DNA of 64,000 nucleotides from Muricauda sp. SCSIO 65647 (GTDB lineage Bacteria; Bacteroidota; Bacteroidia; Flavobacteriales; Flavobacteriaceae), in contig NZ_CP091037.1 of NCBI RefSeq assembly GCF_021534965.1, forward strand, positions 2,487,501 to 2,551,500, given 5' to 3'. Below the pieces are notes generated by a model. That model had not been told where the DNA came from, ran no database searches, and saw nothing but the letters and a program-made list of their open reading frames with translations. The position numbers and the translations under genes were made by a program. Of this stretch, positions 52,843 to 62,033 are shown in pieces (the stretch's first letter is position 1; each line of letters begins with the position of its first letter).

Positions 52843-53397
52843 ATGAAAACCTATATAACGATACTTTGCCTGACCATTGTTTTTTGGTCATGCACCGACA
52901 CAAAAACGTCAGAAGAACTAGAAAGGGCAAAGTCGGCCCTTGCGCAATTTGAAACAAAGCAAGCCCAAGAAGCGGGTACCAAAAAATTCATTGAAGATTA
53001 TCTTAATGCGATTACCGGAACGAATTGGAGGGAAGATATCATGCCCTTTTTGGTGCATGGTGAAGAAATGGATAATTTTTTGGCGCAACATGCCGAGTTT
53101 AGGGCGTCGTTTCCCAATTATACGTCTGAAATAAAACATATGGCCATTGATGGCAACGAGGCCATTGTCTGGCTTGAAATCAATGCAAACTATGCAAAGA
53201 CCTATGATTACGATAAGGGTTTTGAGGTGGTCAGGGGCATTGAAGCCAAAGACCAACCCGTAAGTTGGCAAGAGGCTTGGTATTTTAATGTGGTAGACGG
53301 CAAGTTTGGTGATAAATGGGCCATGTTAAAGGACAATTATAAGATCTTGACAGATTTGAAAGTAAAAGGAGTGCCTAGCGGCTACATTGAAGACTAA
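52843..53397 (+). CDS. NTF2-like lipoprotein
   Basis: A 184-residue exported lipoprotein (lipobox VFWSC at residue 17). After an Ala/Glu/Gln-rich helix comes an NTF2-like domain paralogous to the previous gene, with HAEFRASFPNYTSEIKHMAI and AWYFNVVDGKFGDKWAM. It starts 10 bases after that gene. One cytoplasmic and one exported version in tandem suggests a duplication followed by a change of location. Confidence 0.82.
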   Translation: MKTYITILCLTIVFWSCTDTKTSEELERAKSALAQFETKQAQEAGTKKFIEDYLNAITGTNWREDIMPFLVHGEEMDNFLAQHAEFRASFPNYTSEIKHMAIDGNEAIVWLEINANYAKTYDYDKGFEVVRGIEAKDQPVSWQEAWYFNVVDGKFGDKWAMLKDNYKILTDLKVKGVPSGYIED

Positions 53398-53404
53398 TAA
53401 TATT

Positions 53405-53854
53405 ATGGATATTTCATCAAAAATTTTGTGCACAATTTGTTTGGTGCTTTTTTCATTGGTAGGCCTTGGTCAAGAGAAGGAGGAACCATCTGGCAAAATC
53501 ATGGCCTTTCGTCCCTTGACCCTTTTAGAAAATACCGAACCCACCGAATTGGAACGATTCGGCAGAGAGCAGTTGACCCCGACGTTCAAAAAGTATGTCC
53601 CAGGTGTAGAATCATATATCATTAAGGGAGAACGGGGCGATAACAAGGGCAATTATGTGCATCTGTTGCTATTTGATAATAAGGCCACGCGTGATTTTTA
53701 CTTTCCGTACGAACATTCTGGAGAAGACAATATTCCCGAAGCGGCCCTTAAACTTTGGCGCCCGGGGCAGGTTATGCTTTTAGACAGCTTACCTAAATAT
53801 GTAAAATCTTTGGAGTCTATCCAAAATTATACGGATTACATTTTTCTAGAGTGA
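53405..53854 (+). CDS. Hypothetical secreted protein
   Basis: A 149-residue protein with a signal peptide (residues 1-21, ending VGLGQ). The start is ATG 53405, just after the previous stop; an ATG at 53387 would overlap it. A domain GVESYIIKGERGDNKGNYVHLLLF and RDFYFPYEHSGED resembles a ferredoxin-like alpha/beta barrel of the NIPSNAP/antibiotic-monooxygenase type, but the match is weak. It closes the three-gene run. Confidence 0.65.
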   Translation: MDISSKILCTICLVLFSLVGLGQEKEEPSGKIMAFRPLTLLENTEPTELERFGREQLTPTFKKYVPGVESYIIKGERGDNKGNYVHLLLFDNKATRDFYFPYEHSGEDNIPEAALKLWRPGQVMLLDSLPKYVKSLESIQNYTDYIFLE

Positions 53855-53926
53855 ATCATGCCAAAAATCCTGTGCCCCTTTGAACTTTATCACTGAAGAA
53901 ATCGATAGGCCAACCTGATCTGCTTT

Positions 53927-54778
53927 TTAATTACTAATGGTTGTTGTAGCAATGGTGTTGGTTTGCATCTCCATTAACATTTTCATATTGTTGGGCATCT
54001 CCATTTCCATCTTCATGGGCAGTATGGTCTCATTTCTGATCATCAGATAATTTGCAATGTCGTATTGCATTTTTCCGGTGCCTTCACCTTCTGCCTTAAG
54101 ATTCATGTTTTCTTGTCCTGTGGCCATGGAGATGGATTGGGCAATGTCAAAAAATGCAATTTGCCCTTCAATTTTTTTAAGATGATACGTAGAAATAATA
54201 ATAATTTCCATAGGCTTCATATTGCCCATGGGTATGGTCATGGGAGTGTTGTTGATAAATGAATCCCCTTCTTGAATCGGATCTTTTGGAAATTCAACCA
54301 GATTTTGGGCTTGTACCAATGTGGCTTTGAGTGTATTCTTTATTTGCTCGTCTAGGCCTTCTCCAGCGATGGAATCGAGTTTCATTTTTCCTTCAAAGGA
54401 GTATTCCCCATAAATTTTGACTCCCAAAAAAGGATTTTTTTCTTGGGGCATGGTATTTCCATTCATTGTAGTGGAGGCTTCCATTTTGTCATAGAAAATG
54501 GTAAAAGGAACATTACCCTCGCCATCTTTTTCATGGGTCTGGTTAATTATTGTCATATCACTTTCTTGCTGCATTACTATGGGCAATTCCATTCCGTTGG
54601 ATTTCATGCCTTCCAAAATTGCTGCATCGGCATTAAAATTCACGGTGCTGTTGGCTTTAGAAATAGTCTTTGTGATATATTTTGAGTTCGGTTCAAACCT
54701 GGTTTTGAAAATAAAGGCTTCTTGCGCACTAACTAGGCTGCCAAATAATAAAGTCGATAGAATTAAAAATTGTCGCAT
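53927..54778 (-). CDS. Hypothetical secreted beta-rich protein
   Basis: A 283-residue exported protein with signal peptide MRQFLILSTLLFGSLVSAQ. It contains strand-rich segments, several Met-rich stretches (MKMEMEMPNNMKMLMEMQTN) at the C-terminus, and no enzyme motif that I recognise. It lies 9 bases downstream of the M3 peptidase on the same strand and is probably co-transcribed. Confidence 0.7.
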   Translation of the reverse strand: MRQFLILSTLLFGSLVSAQEAFIFKTRFEPNSKYITKTISKANSTVNFNADAAILEGMKSNGMELPIVMQQESDMTIINQTHEKDGEGNVPFTIFYDKMEASTTMNGNTMPQEKNPFLGVKIYGEYSFEGKMKLDSIAGEGLDEQIKNTLKATLVQAQNLVEFPKDPIQEGDSFINNTPMTIPMGNMKPMEIIIISTYHLKKIEGQIAFFDIAQSISMATGQENMNLKAEGEGTGKMQYDIANYLMIRNETILPMKMEMEMPNNMKMLMEMQTNTIATTTISN

Positions 54779-54787
54779 GAATTCATT

Positions 54788-56833
54788 TTACTGGGTTAGC
54801 AATCCCGCCCTTTCCAACAATGCTTCGATTTTTGGTTCTTGCCCCCGAAAGCGTTTATAGAGTTCCATGGGGTTTTCCGTACCTCCTTTTGAAAGTATAT
54901 GCTCTTTGAACTTTTTGGCAATCTGTGGATTGAAAATGCCGTTTTCCTTAAAATAGGCAAATGCATCGGCATCCAATACCTCGGCCCATTTGTAGCTATA
55001 ATAGCCTGAAGAATAGCCGCCCTGAAAAATATGGGCAAAGGCTGTACTCATACAGGTTTCAGGAGTGTCAGGATAAAGTTGTGTGCCTTTAAAAGCTTCG
55101 GTTTCAAAAGCTTTTACATCTTTGATGGAAGTGGGGTCTTGGCCATGCCAAGCCATATCCAACAATCCAAAGCTCAATTGGCGAAGGGTTTGCATGCCTT
55201 CTTGAAACGTGGCGGATTCCTTTATTTTTTCAACCAATGTCATGGGAATCAATTCCCCGGTTTCATAGTGATGGGCAAACAATTCCAAGGCCTCTTTTTC
55301 ATAGCACCAATTTTCCATGATTTGACTCGGAAGTTCCACAAAATCCCAGTAGACCGAAGTGCCCGAAAGGCTCGGGTAGGTGGTATCGGCCAACATACCG
55401 TGCAGCGCATGGCCAAATTCATGGAAGAGTGTGGTCACTTCATTGAAAGTCAATAAAGAAGGCTTACTTTCAGTAGATGGCGTAAAATTGCAGACATTGG
55501 AGACGTGAGGTCTCACGTTTTCACCATTTTTTCTGAACTGCGATTTAAATGAGGTCATCCAAGCCCCACCGCGTTTACCTGATCTTGGGTGAAAATCAGC
55601 ATAGAACAATGAGATAAAATTTCGGTCTTGGTCATAGACCTCAAAGGTTTTTACCTCTTTATGATAGGTTTCAACGTCAAAAACTTCTTTGAAGGTCAAT
55701 CCAAAGAGCTTCTCGGCCACTTTGAACACCCCATCAATTACATTTTCAAGCTTAAAATAGGGCTTGAGTTTCTCATCGTCTAAATCGAATAACTTTTGCT
55801 TTAACTTTTCGGAATAATAGGCGCCGTCCCACTTTTGTAAATCTTCGATACCATCCAAATCGCGGGCAAAATCTTGTAATTGGGCAAATTCCCTTTTAGT
55901 GGCGGGTTTTGCTTTTTCGAGTAACTCGTTTAGAAAATCCAATACCTTTTCAGGATTTTCGGCCATACGTTCTTCGAGTACAAAATGGGCATGTGTGTCA
56001 TATCCCAATAGCTTGGCCCTTTCGTGCCTCAGATTGACAATTTTCAGAACGTTTTCTTGATTGTCCAATTCATCACCATGAAAACCTTTGCTTCCGAAGG
56101 CCAAGGCCAATTCTTTTCTGAGCTCGCGATTTTTGGCATATTTCATAAAGGGGATATAGCTCGGATAATCCAACGTGATCAACCAGTCTTCTTTCCCTTT
56201 TGATTTGGCCAATTGGGCCGCCATTTCCTTTGCACCTTCGGGAAGCCCGTCCAAATCAATTTCATTGGTGAGGTGCATTTCATATTTATTGGTCTCTGCC
56301 AACACATTCTCCCCAAATTTTAGCTTCAACTTAGCCAGCTCCGCATCGATTTCCCGAAGCCTTTTTTTCTTTTCTTGTGGAAGATTGGCCCCGTTTCGAC
56401 TGAAGCTTTTGTAACGTTTTTCAAGTAGCGTTCTTCGCTCAGGGTTAAGGTGCAAGCTTTCTTTTGATTCATGAACCGACTTGACCTTGGCAAAAAGCGC
56501 TTCATTGAGTGTTATATCGTTACTGAATTCAGATAGTAGGGGAGAAACTTCTTGTGCAATTTTCTGAATTTCCTCATTGGTTTCTGCCGAATTCAGGTTA
56601 AAGAAAACGCTTGAAACTCTTTCTAACCGATAACCAGAGTAGTCTAAAGCCGCAATGGTATTTTCAAAGCTTGGTGGTTCTGGATTTTTAACGATGGCAT
56701 CGATCTCATTTCGAGCTGATTCCATCGCTTCCAAAAAAGCAGGTTTAAAATGCTCGTTCTTGATTTTTGAGAATGGGGCTTGATCAAAGGGTTGGAGCAG
56801 GGGGTTGTTGGTTTTTTTTACACTTTGGGACAT
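54788..56833 (-). CDS. M3-family oligopeptidase (oligopeptidase A / dipeptidyl carboxypeptidase type)
   Basis: A 681-residue cytosolic zinc metallopeptidase that degrades short peptides. The zinc motif is LFHEFGHALHGML near residue 468, and the third ligand is a glutamate in the following helix. Other family motifs are YADFHPRSGKRGGAWM and FAHIFQGGYSSGYYSY near the end. No signal peptide is seen. PrlC/OpdA and Dcp are both possible names. The gene upstream is separated by the 7-bp repeat tract. Confidence 0.92.
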   Translation of the reverse strand: MSQSVKKTNNPLLQPFDQAPFSKIKNEHFKPAFLEAMESARNEIDAIVKNPEPPSFENTIAALDYSGYRLERVSSVFFNLNSAETNEEIQKIAQEVSPLLSEFSNDITLNEALFAKVKSVHESKESLHLNPERRTLLEKRYKSFSRNGANLPQEKKKRLREIDAELAKLKLKFGENVLAETNKYEMHLTNEIDLDGLPEGAKEMAAQLAKSKGKEDWLITLDYPSYIPFMKYAKNRELRKELALAFGSKGFHGDELDNQENVLKIVNLRHERAKLLGYDTHAHFVLEERMAENPEKVLDFLNELLEKAKPATKREFAQLQDFARDLDGIEDLQKWDGAYYSEKLKQKLFDLDDEKLKPYFKLENVIDGVFKVAEKLFGLTFKEVFDVETYHKEVKTFEVYDQDRNFISLFYADFHPRSGKRGGAWMTSFKSQFRKNGENVRPHVSNVCNFTPSTESKPSLLTFNEVTTLFHEFGHALHGMLADTTYPSLSGTSVYWDFVELPSQIMENWCYEKEALELFAHHYETGELIPMTLVEKIKESATFQEGMQTLRQLSFGLLDMAWHGQDPTSIKDVKAFETEAFKGTQLYPDTPETCMSTAFAHIFQGGYSSGYYSYKWAEVLDADAFAYFKENGIFNPQIAKKFKEHILSKGGTENPMELYKRFRGQEPKIEALLERAGLLTQ

Positions 56834-56859
56834 TTTAACGAAGTGATTTTTATATTAAT

Positions 56860-56943
56860 GTTCAAGGTTCAAGGTTCAGGGTTCAGGGTTCAGGGTTCAG
56901 GGTTCAAGGTTCAGGGTTCAAGGTTCAGGGTTCAAGGTTCGAG
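56860..56943. repeat. 7-bp tandem repeat, 12 units
   Basis: Twelve units of GTTCAAG or GTTCAGG (the last one GTTCGAG) run without a break over 84 bases, in the gap between the M3 peptidase and purE. Copies with A and G alternate irregularly. A shorter relative lies at 59902-59930. Confidence 0.95.
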
Positions 56944-57030
56944 GTGTGATTTTAGTTTGCACAAGTCATAAAGCCTCGATTGGACACGAATTTCACAAAT
57001 TGTCGCGATTTTTTCTCTACAGTCTACAGT

Positions 57031-57522
57031 CTACTGCTTACCCCTAACTGTTTTTGCCCCTTTTATAACCTTTTCTTTGAGTCCGGCTTTATAGATCTCA
57101 ATTTTATCCATGACACATTTATCTGAACTTCCAATAATCTGCGCTGCAAGGATTCCCGCATTTTTGGCTCCATTTAGTGCCACGGTAGCCACGGGAACCC
57201 CCCCAGGCATCTGTAAAATGGAAAGGACGGAGTCCCAACCATCAATGGAATTGGAGCTTTTGACTGGAACGCCAATTACGGGAAGCGGCGATAATGAAGC
57301 GACCATACCAGGTAAATGGGCTGCGCCACCTGCACCGGCAATTATTACGGCGTACCCATTTTTATGGGCATTTTTACCAAATTCAAACAGTTTTTCAGGG
57401 GTTCGATGGGCAGAGACAATGTCTACGTCTACCTCAATGTCAAATCCTTTTAAAATATCGATGGCATCTTGCATGACCGGAAGGTCACTGGTACTGCCCA
57501 TGATGACGGCGACTTTGCTCAT
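57031..57522 (-). CDS. purE: 5-(carboxyamino)imidazole ribonucleotide mutase
   Basis: A 163-residue class I PurE that converts N5-CAIR to CAIR in purine synthesis. The CAIR-binding motifs are IMGSTSDLPVMQDA, SAHRTPEK and AGAGGAAHLPGMVAS. The start codon overlaps the purK stop by 3 bases, so the two are a coupled pair and PurK supplies the substrate. Confidence 0.96.
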   Translation of the reverse strand: MSKVAVIMGSTSDLPVMQDAIDILKGFDIEVDVDIVSAHRTPEKLFEFGKNAHKNGYAVIIAGAGGAAHLPGMVASLSPLPVIGVPVKSSNSIDGWDSVLSILQMPGGVPVATVALNGAKNAGILAAQIIGSSDKCVMDKIEIYKAGLKEKVIKGAKTVRGKQ

Positions 57523-58673
57523 TTGCTTACAACTTTGATTTTTTCTTTTACTTGTTGGGCGATTTCCCTTGCCCGGTCAACATTCTCGTTCACGATGGTC
57601 ACATGGCCCATCTTACGGAAAGGCCTCGTCTGTTTTTTGCCATAAATATGGGGGGTGACCCCTCTTTTGGCCATGATGTTGTCGATATTTTCATAGACGA
57701 CTTCACCGGTATGCCCTTCGGACCCTACCAGATTGACCATGACCCCGGCCACTTTGCTATCGGTTCTTCCCAATGGGAGTCCAAGAATACAACGGATATG
57801 CTGCTCAAATTGGTTGGTGTAACTGGCCTCAATACTGTAATGGCCACTGTTATGGGGGCGTGGGGCCACCTCATTGACCAAAATCCCATCTTCATGGGTC
57901 TGGAACATCTCTACGGCCAATAAGCCCACATGTTCGATTTTTTCAGATACCTTCAGTGCGATTTCACGGGCTTTTTTGGCTACTTCCCCATCAATCCTTG
58001 CAGGACAAATGACATACTCTACTTGATTGGCCTCTGGGTGAAATTCCATTTCTACCACAGGGTAGGTAATACGCTTACCATCAATATTGCGTGCAACGAT
58101 GACGGCCAGTTCATTTTTGAATGGAATCATTTCTTCGGTGATGCACTCCCCGGGCGGCAATCCCTCTAAATCTTCTACTTTTCGTATGATCTTCACCCCT
58201 TGGCCATCATACCCAAACTGGGCACTTTTCCAAACAAAAGGAAATTCCAATACGCCGTTTTCAATACTGTCTTTTATTTCACTGGCATAGGCAAAGCGCG
58301 AAAACGCTGCCGTGGGAATATCGTTATCTATATAGAAAAGCTTCTGCTTTGCCTTGTTTTGTATGGTTCTCAAGGCTTTGGTCGGAGGATAGACCTTTAT
58401 GCCCCCATCTTCTAACTTTTCAAGCGCATCTACATTGACATTTTCGATTTCGATGGTCAGCACATCCACTGTTTTTCCGAAATCATGAACCGCATCAAAA
58501 TCCAATAAATCCCCTAAAATAAATTCATTGCAGGCGATTTTGCAGGGCGCTTCCTTCGAGGCATCCATGACTTTGGTGAAAATGTCCCATTTTCGGGTTT
58601 CGTAGAGCAGCATTTTCCCGAGTTGTCCTCCGCCTAAAATGCCCAGTTTGAAATCCGAAGAAAAATAATCCAT
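57519..58673 (-). CDS. purK: 5-(carboxyamino)imidazole ribonucleotide synthase
   Basis: A 384-residue ATP-grasp enzyme that carboxylates AIR to N5-CAIR. The N-terminal motif is LGILGGGQLGKML near residue 10; the ATP-binding segment is FPFVWKSAQFGYDGQGVK; and NEVAPRPHNSGHY is the metal/phosphate site. The start is ATG 58673 (MDYFSSDF); the earlier ATG adds 9 residues, and a promoter box lies just upstream. First gene of the purK-purE operon. Confidence 0.95.
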   Translation of the reverse strand: MDYFSSDFKLGILGGGQLGKMLLYETRKWDIFTKVMDASKEAPCKIACNEFILGDLLDFDAVHDFGKTVDVLTIEIENVNVDALEKLEDGGIKVYPPTKALRTIQNKAKQKLFYIDNDIPTAAFSRFAYASEIKDSIENGVLEFPFVWKSAQFGYDGQGVKIIRKVEDLEGLPPGECITEEMIPFKNELAVIVARNIDGKRITYPVVEMEFHPEANQVEYVICPARIDGEVAKKAREIALKVSEKIEHVGLLAVEMFQTHEDGILVNEVAPRPHNSGHYSIEASYTNQFEQHIRCILGLPLGRTDSKVAGVMVNLVGSEGHTGEVVYENIDNIMAKRGVTPHIYGKKQTRPFRKMGHVTIVNENVDRAREIAQQVKEKIKVVSK

Positions 58674-58697
58674 CAATCGAGTTATTGTGAGTGGTTG

Positions 58698-58705
58698 CAA
58701 AAATA
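58698..58705 (-). promoter_or_regulatory. -7 box for purK-purE
   Basis: The minus strand reads TATTTTTG, a perfect TAnnTTTG, 24 bases before the purK ATG at 58673. It supports that start against the longer one at 58700. Confidence 0.5.
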
Positions 58706-58761
58706 CACCGAAATCACAAAATGCGCTGAAAACCCCTTAAAAAAGAAGCGGTTAAAAATGT

Positions 58762-58769
58762 TATCTTTG
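58762..58769 (+). promoter_or_regulatory. -7 box for the hpt-adk fusion gene
   Basis: TATCTTTG, a perfect TAnnTTTG. It lies just after the ATG at 58758, so transcription should begin near 58775 and the GTG at 58794 is the first usable start. Confidence 0.5.
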
Positions 58770-58793
58770 CCAACCAAATTGAATCGAGAACGC

Positions 58794-59915
58794 GTGATAA
58801 AGTTGCACGACAAACAGTTCAGACCCTATTTAGATGAGGCGGCCATTCAAGAAGCGGTCAAAAAAATAGCCCAAGAGGTGGCACGTGACTACAAACACGA
58901 AGTGCCGATTTTTGTGGGCGTGCTTAATGGAGCATTTATGTTCGTATCTGATTTTTTGAAGGAATACAAGCATCATTGTGAAGTTACTTTTGTGAAACTT
59001 AGTTCATATCAGGGCCTGACCTCTACGGGTATTGTAGAAACGTTATTGGATATCTCTGAAGATATTGAAGGGCGCAGTGTCATCATTCTCGAAGACATTA
59101 TCGACACTGGGCGCACCTTGCAACAGTTGGTGCATCTTTTTTCAAAATCTAACGTAAAAGAATTCAAGATTGCTTCGCTGTTCTATAAATCTGAAATCTA
59201 CAATGGCGAGTACAATATCGATTATGTGGGCATTGAGATACCCAACAGTTTTATTGTGGGCTATGGACTCGATTACAAAGAGTTGGGAAGAAACCTAAGG
59301 GAAGTATATCAACTAAACCAAAATAATATGATCAATCTAGTACTTTTTGGAAAACCCGGAGCAGGTAAGGGAACCCAAGCAGGTTTTTTAAAGGAAAAAT
59401 ATAATCTGAAGCATATTTCTACCGGTGACGTGTTTCGCTACAATATGAAGAACGGTACCGAGCTGGGCAAATTGGCCCAATCGTATATCGATAAGGGCGA
59501 GTTGGTGCCTGATGAGGTGACCATTGATATGCTGAAGGCAGAAGTGGAGAAAAGTGGTGACGCAGAAGGATTCATCTTTGACGGATTTCCAAGAACTGTG
59601 GCACAGGCAAAAGCGTTGGACAATTTCTTGGAATCAAAAGAAATGCAGGTAGATGCTACTATCGCGTTGGAAGCTGATGACGATATTTTGGTCGCTCGTT
59701 TGTTGGAACGCGGTAAGGAAAGTGGCCGTTCAGACGATCAAGACGAAGCTAAAATCCGCAATCGGTTTGATGAATACAACCAAAAAACGGCCGCTTTAAA
59801 AGAATACTACAACAGGCAGGGCAAGTTTCATACTGTAAACGGTATAGGTGGAATTTCAGAGATTACAGAACGATTGCTTACAGTGATTGATGAAGTGCTA
59901 AAGGTTCAAGGTTAG
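58794..59915 (+). CDS. adk: Fused hypoxanthine phosphoribosyltransferase - adenylate kinase
   Basis: A 373-residue two-domain protein. Residues 1-175 are a hypoxanthine/guanine phosphoribosyltransferase with the PRPP motif VIILEDIIDTGRTLQQL near residue 101. Residues 179-373 are adenylate kinase, beginning INLVLFGKPGAGKGTQAGFL (P-loop), with FDGFPRTVAQA and a short LID (RLLERGKESGRSDDQDEA) without zinc cysteines. It joins purine salvage to nucleotide balancing. The start GTG 58794 is chosen from the promoter box; the fusion seems normal in flavobacteria. The last residues KVQG and the stop come from a GTTCAAG-type repeat. Confidence 0.93.
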   Translation: MIKLHDKQFRPYLDEAAIQEAVKKIAQEVARDYKHEVPIFVGVLNGAFMFVSDFLKEYKHHCEVTFVKLSSYQGLTSTGIVETLLDISEDIEGRSVIILEDIIDTGRTLQQLVHLFSKSNVKEFKIASLFYKSEIYNGEYNIDYVGIEIPNSFIVGYGLDYKELGRNLREVYQLNQNNMINLVLFGKPGAGKGTQAGFLKEKYNLKHISTGDVFRYNMKNGTELGKLAQSYIDKGELVPDEVTIDMLKAEVEKSGDAEGFIFDGFPRTVAQAKALDNFLESKEMQVDATIALEADDDILVARLLERGKESGRSDDQDEAKIRNRFDEYNQKTAALKEYYNRQGKFHTVNGIGGISEITERLLTVIDEVLKVQG

Positions 59916-59930
59916 CGAAGTTCAAAGGTT
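59902..59930 (+). repeat. Short GGTTCAA-type repeat at the 3' end of the hpt-adk gene
   Basis: AAGGTTCAAGGTT and AAGTTCAAAGGTTCAG follow each other with a short break. They use the same unit as the 12-copy tract at 56860. The first provides the final codons and the stop of the fusion gene. Confidence 0.6.
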
Positions 59931-60044
59931 CAGTTGTTCACCTGTTTGTGGAGTGGCCATGAAGAAATGATGGCTATTTCATTATAATCGGCCCTTTGTA
60001 CAAATCTTGGGCCTCTAAATCCCAAATTGTAAAAACCCCTTAAA

Positions 60045-61046
60045 ATGACAGAAGGCAATTTTGTTGATTATGTCAAGGTGCATGTCGCCTCGGGAAAAGG
60101 GGGACAAGGATCTGCACACCTACGTCGTGAAAAATACGTTGACAAAGGGGGCCCTGATGGCGGCGATGGAGGCAGAGGGGGGCATGTCATTGTTCGGGGC
60201 AACAAAAATCTTTGGACACTCATCCATTATAAATTTCAGAAACATTTCAAGGCAGGCCATGGTGAACACGGTGGTAAGCAGCGCAGTACAGGTTCCAAAG
60301 GTGAAGATGTCTATCTCGAAGTGCCATTGGGCACGGTAGTTCGTGACACCGCAACAAACAATATACTGTTCGAAATTACCGAGGATGGTGAGGAAAAAAC
60401 CGTGTTGCAAGGCGGATTGGGCGGTCGTGGCAACTGGCATTTCAAATCTTCGACCAACCAAACCCCACGATATGCACAACCAGGGCTATCAGGTGAAGAG
60501 AAGCAAATCACACTTGAACTGAAAGTCTTGGCCGATGTCGGATTGGTGGGCTTCCCCAATGCCGGTAAATCTACCCTGTTATCGGTGATGACCTCAGCAA
60601 AGCCCAAAATTGCCGATTATGAGTTTACGACCTTGAAACCGAATTTGGGCATAGTCGAATATCGAGATTTCAAAAGTTTTGTGATGGCCGACATACCGGG
60701 CATCATTGAAGGAGCTGCTGAAGGAAAGGGATTGGGCCATTATTTCTTGCGCCATATCGAGCGAAATGCCACCTTACTGTTTTTGATACCCGCAGATAGT
60801 AGCGATATTTCAAAAGAATATGAGATTTTGTTGGATGAGCTCAGAAGGTACAATCCTGAATTGTTGGATAAGCAGCGGCTGGTCGCCATCTCAAAAAGCG
60901 ATATGCTCGATGATGAACTAATTGCCGAAATGCGGCAAGAGCTTGATAAAGAATTTGTTGATGTAACATATCTTTTCATGTCATCGGTGGCCCAAATGGG
61001 TATTCAAGAACTGAAAGACAAACTTTGGGTGTTATTGAACGAATAA
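60045..61046 (+). CDS. obgE: GTPase Obg/CgtA
   Basis: A 333-residue essential GTPase in ribosome assembly and stress control. The glycine-rich Obg domain (residues 1-158) includes [20 protein letters not shown]. The G domain follows: G1 [12 protein letters not shown]3 [17 protein letters not shown]4 SKSD near residue 285 and an SSVAQMG G5. The OCT domain of longer forms is absent, as usual in this phylum. It lies 129 bases after the hpt-adk fusion. Confidence 0.96.
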   Translation: MTEGNFVDYVKVHVASGKGGQGSAHLRREKYVDKGGPDGGDGGRGGHVIVRGNKNLWTLIHYKFQKHFKAGHGEHGGKQRSTGSKGEDVYLEVPLGTVVRDTATNNILFEITEDGEEKTVLQGGLGGRGNWHFKSSTNQTPRYAQPGLSGEEKQITLELKVLADVGLVGFPNAGKSTLLSVMTSAKPKIADYEFTTLKPNLGIVEYRDFKSFVMADIPGIIEGAAEGKGLGHYFLRHIERNATLLFLIPADSSDISKEYEILLDELRRYNPELLDKQRLVAISKSDMLDDELIAEMRQELDKEFVDVTYLFMSSVAQMGIQELKDKLWVLLNE

Positions 61047-61104
61047 CGGCGAAACCTCACCATTTCAATCCAGATAATTAGTATTTTTAAGAAAAGAGCA
61101 TCTC

Positions 61105-61629
61105 ATGAAAAGGGTTGTTTTCTTGTTCATTCTTATGCTATTGGTCTCATGTGCGGGCGGTAGGGTGAGCTATGACTACGATAAATCGACCGATTTCTCA
61201 AATTACGCCACCTACAACTATTTTGGAGATATGGAGACCGGGTTGAGCGAGCTTGATGAACGTCGTTTGCTCAAGGTGATGGATTCTATTTTGCAGGCTA
61301 AAGGATTTCTTCTTTCAGAAGAACCTGATTTTTTGGTCAATATCATCAGTTCAGAATATCAAAGAGCCTCGAACAATGCCATAGGAGTGGGCGTGGGCGG
61401 TACTGGGCGCAATGTTGGTGGAGGCGTATCTGTAGGTGTACCTATTGGTGGTTCAGGTATTGAACGCCAGATTCAATTCGACTTTGTTGATTCACAAAAA
61501 AATGCGCTCTTTTGGCAAGCTATTTCAGAAAGTGGTTACAGAGACAATGCTTCCCCCTTTGAACGTTATGAAAAAATAAAGGCCTTGGCCGCCAAGGTAT
61601 TCTCAAAGTTTCCTCCTGAGCAGAAATAA
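61105..61629 (+). CDS. DUF4136-family lipoprotein
   Basis: A 174-residue lipoprotein (lipobox LVSC near residue 16, followed by AGG). The DUF4136 pattern is visible: YDYDKSTDFSNYATYNYF, a Gly-rich middle (GVGVGGTGRNVGGGVSVGV) and QIQFDFVDSQKNALFWQAIS, ending KVFSKFPPE. It is likely an outer-membrane protein; the function of the family is unknown. Confidence 0.9.
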   Translation: MKRVVFLFILMLLVSCAGGRVSYDYDKSTDFSNYATYNYFGDMETGLSELDERRLLKVMDSILQAKGFLLSEEPDFLVNIISSEYQRASNNAIGVGVGGTGRNVGGGVSVGVPIGGSGIERQIQFDFVDSQKNALFWQAISESGYRDNASPFERYEKIKALAAKVFSKFPPEQK

Positions 61630-62033
61630 GAAAACCGACTTGTCGCCGCTTATTTACCGTTCGGTAAGTTGAAATGACCGTTGGTCATAATCTTCTTTCG
61701 GGAGCATTCTTCCCCCCATACATTTGTCGCATAAATATTTTAATTCATAAAAATCAGACAAATGATCGCATTGGTAAAATTGATCGTGAATGTTTTGGTC
61801 ACCATTTTTTTGTAATCTGGTGTGACCAATGAAAGCAAAAACGAGTTCTAAAGAATTGCTGTACGTGTCTACATCTAGAGCTGGAAAAAGCTTGATAAAG
61901 ATGGTGAAAATGGTAAAGGCTTAGATTACTACTGATATTTGACCCAAAAACTTCTTCATGCACTATAGTAATATGCTCAACTGCGAATCAGTTATATTTG
62001 GCATATATCACCTTTGTTAAGTAGATTTTATAG
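61630..62033. other. Intergenic region with an inverted repeat and a possible tiny ORF
   Basis: TTGGTCACC (61795-61803) and GGTGTGACCAA (61819-61829) form an imperfect inverted repeat. An ATG at its right edge (61829) opens a 31-residue Lys/Ser-rich frame ending at 61924. No homology is claimed. The rest holds nothing recognisable except a promoter box for the next gene. Confidence 0.4.
61993..62000 (+). promoter_or_regulatory. -7 box for the LytS-type kinase operon
   Basis: TATATTTG, a perfect TAnnTTTG, 33 bases before ATG 62034. No clear -33 TTG is seen. Confidence 0.5.

Noticed and set aside
56860-56943. CRISPR array
   Set aside because: The units are 7 bases and have no spacers; this is a simple tandem repeat.
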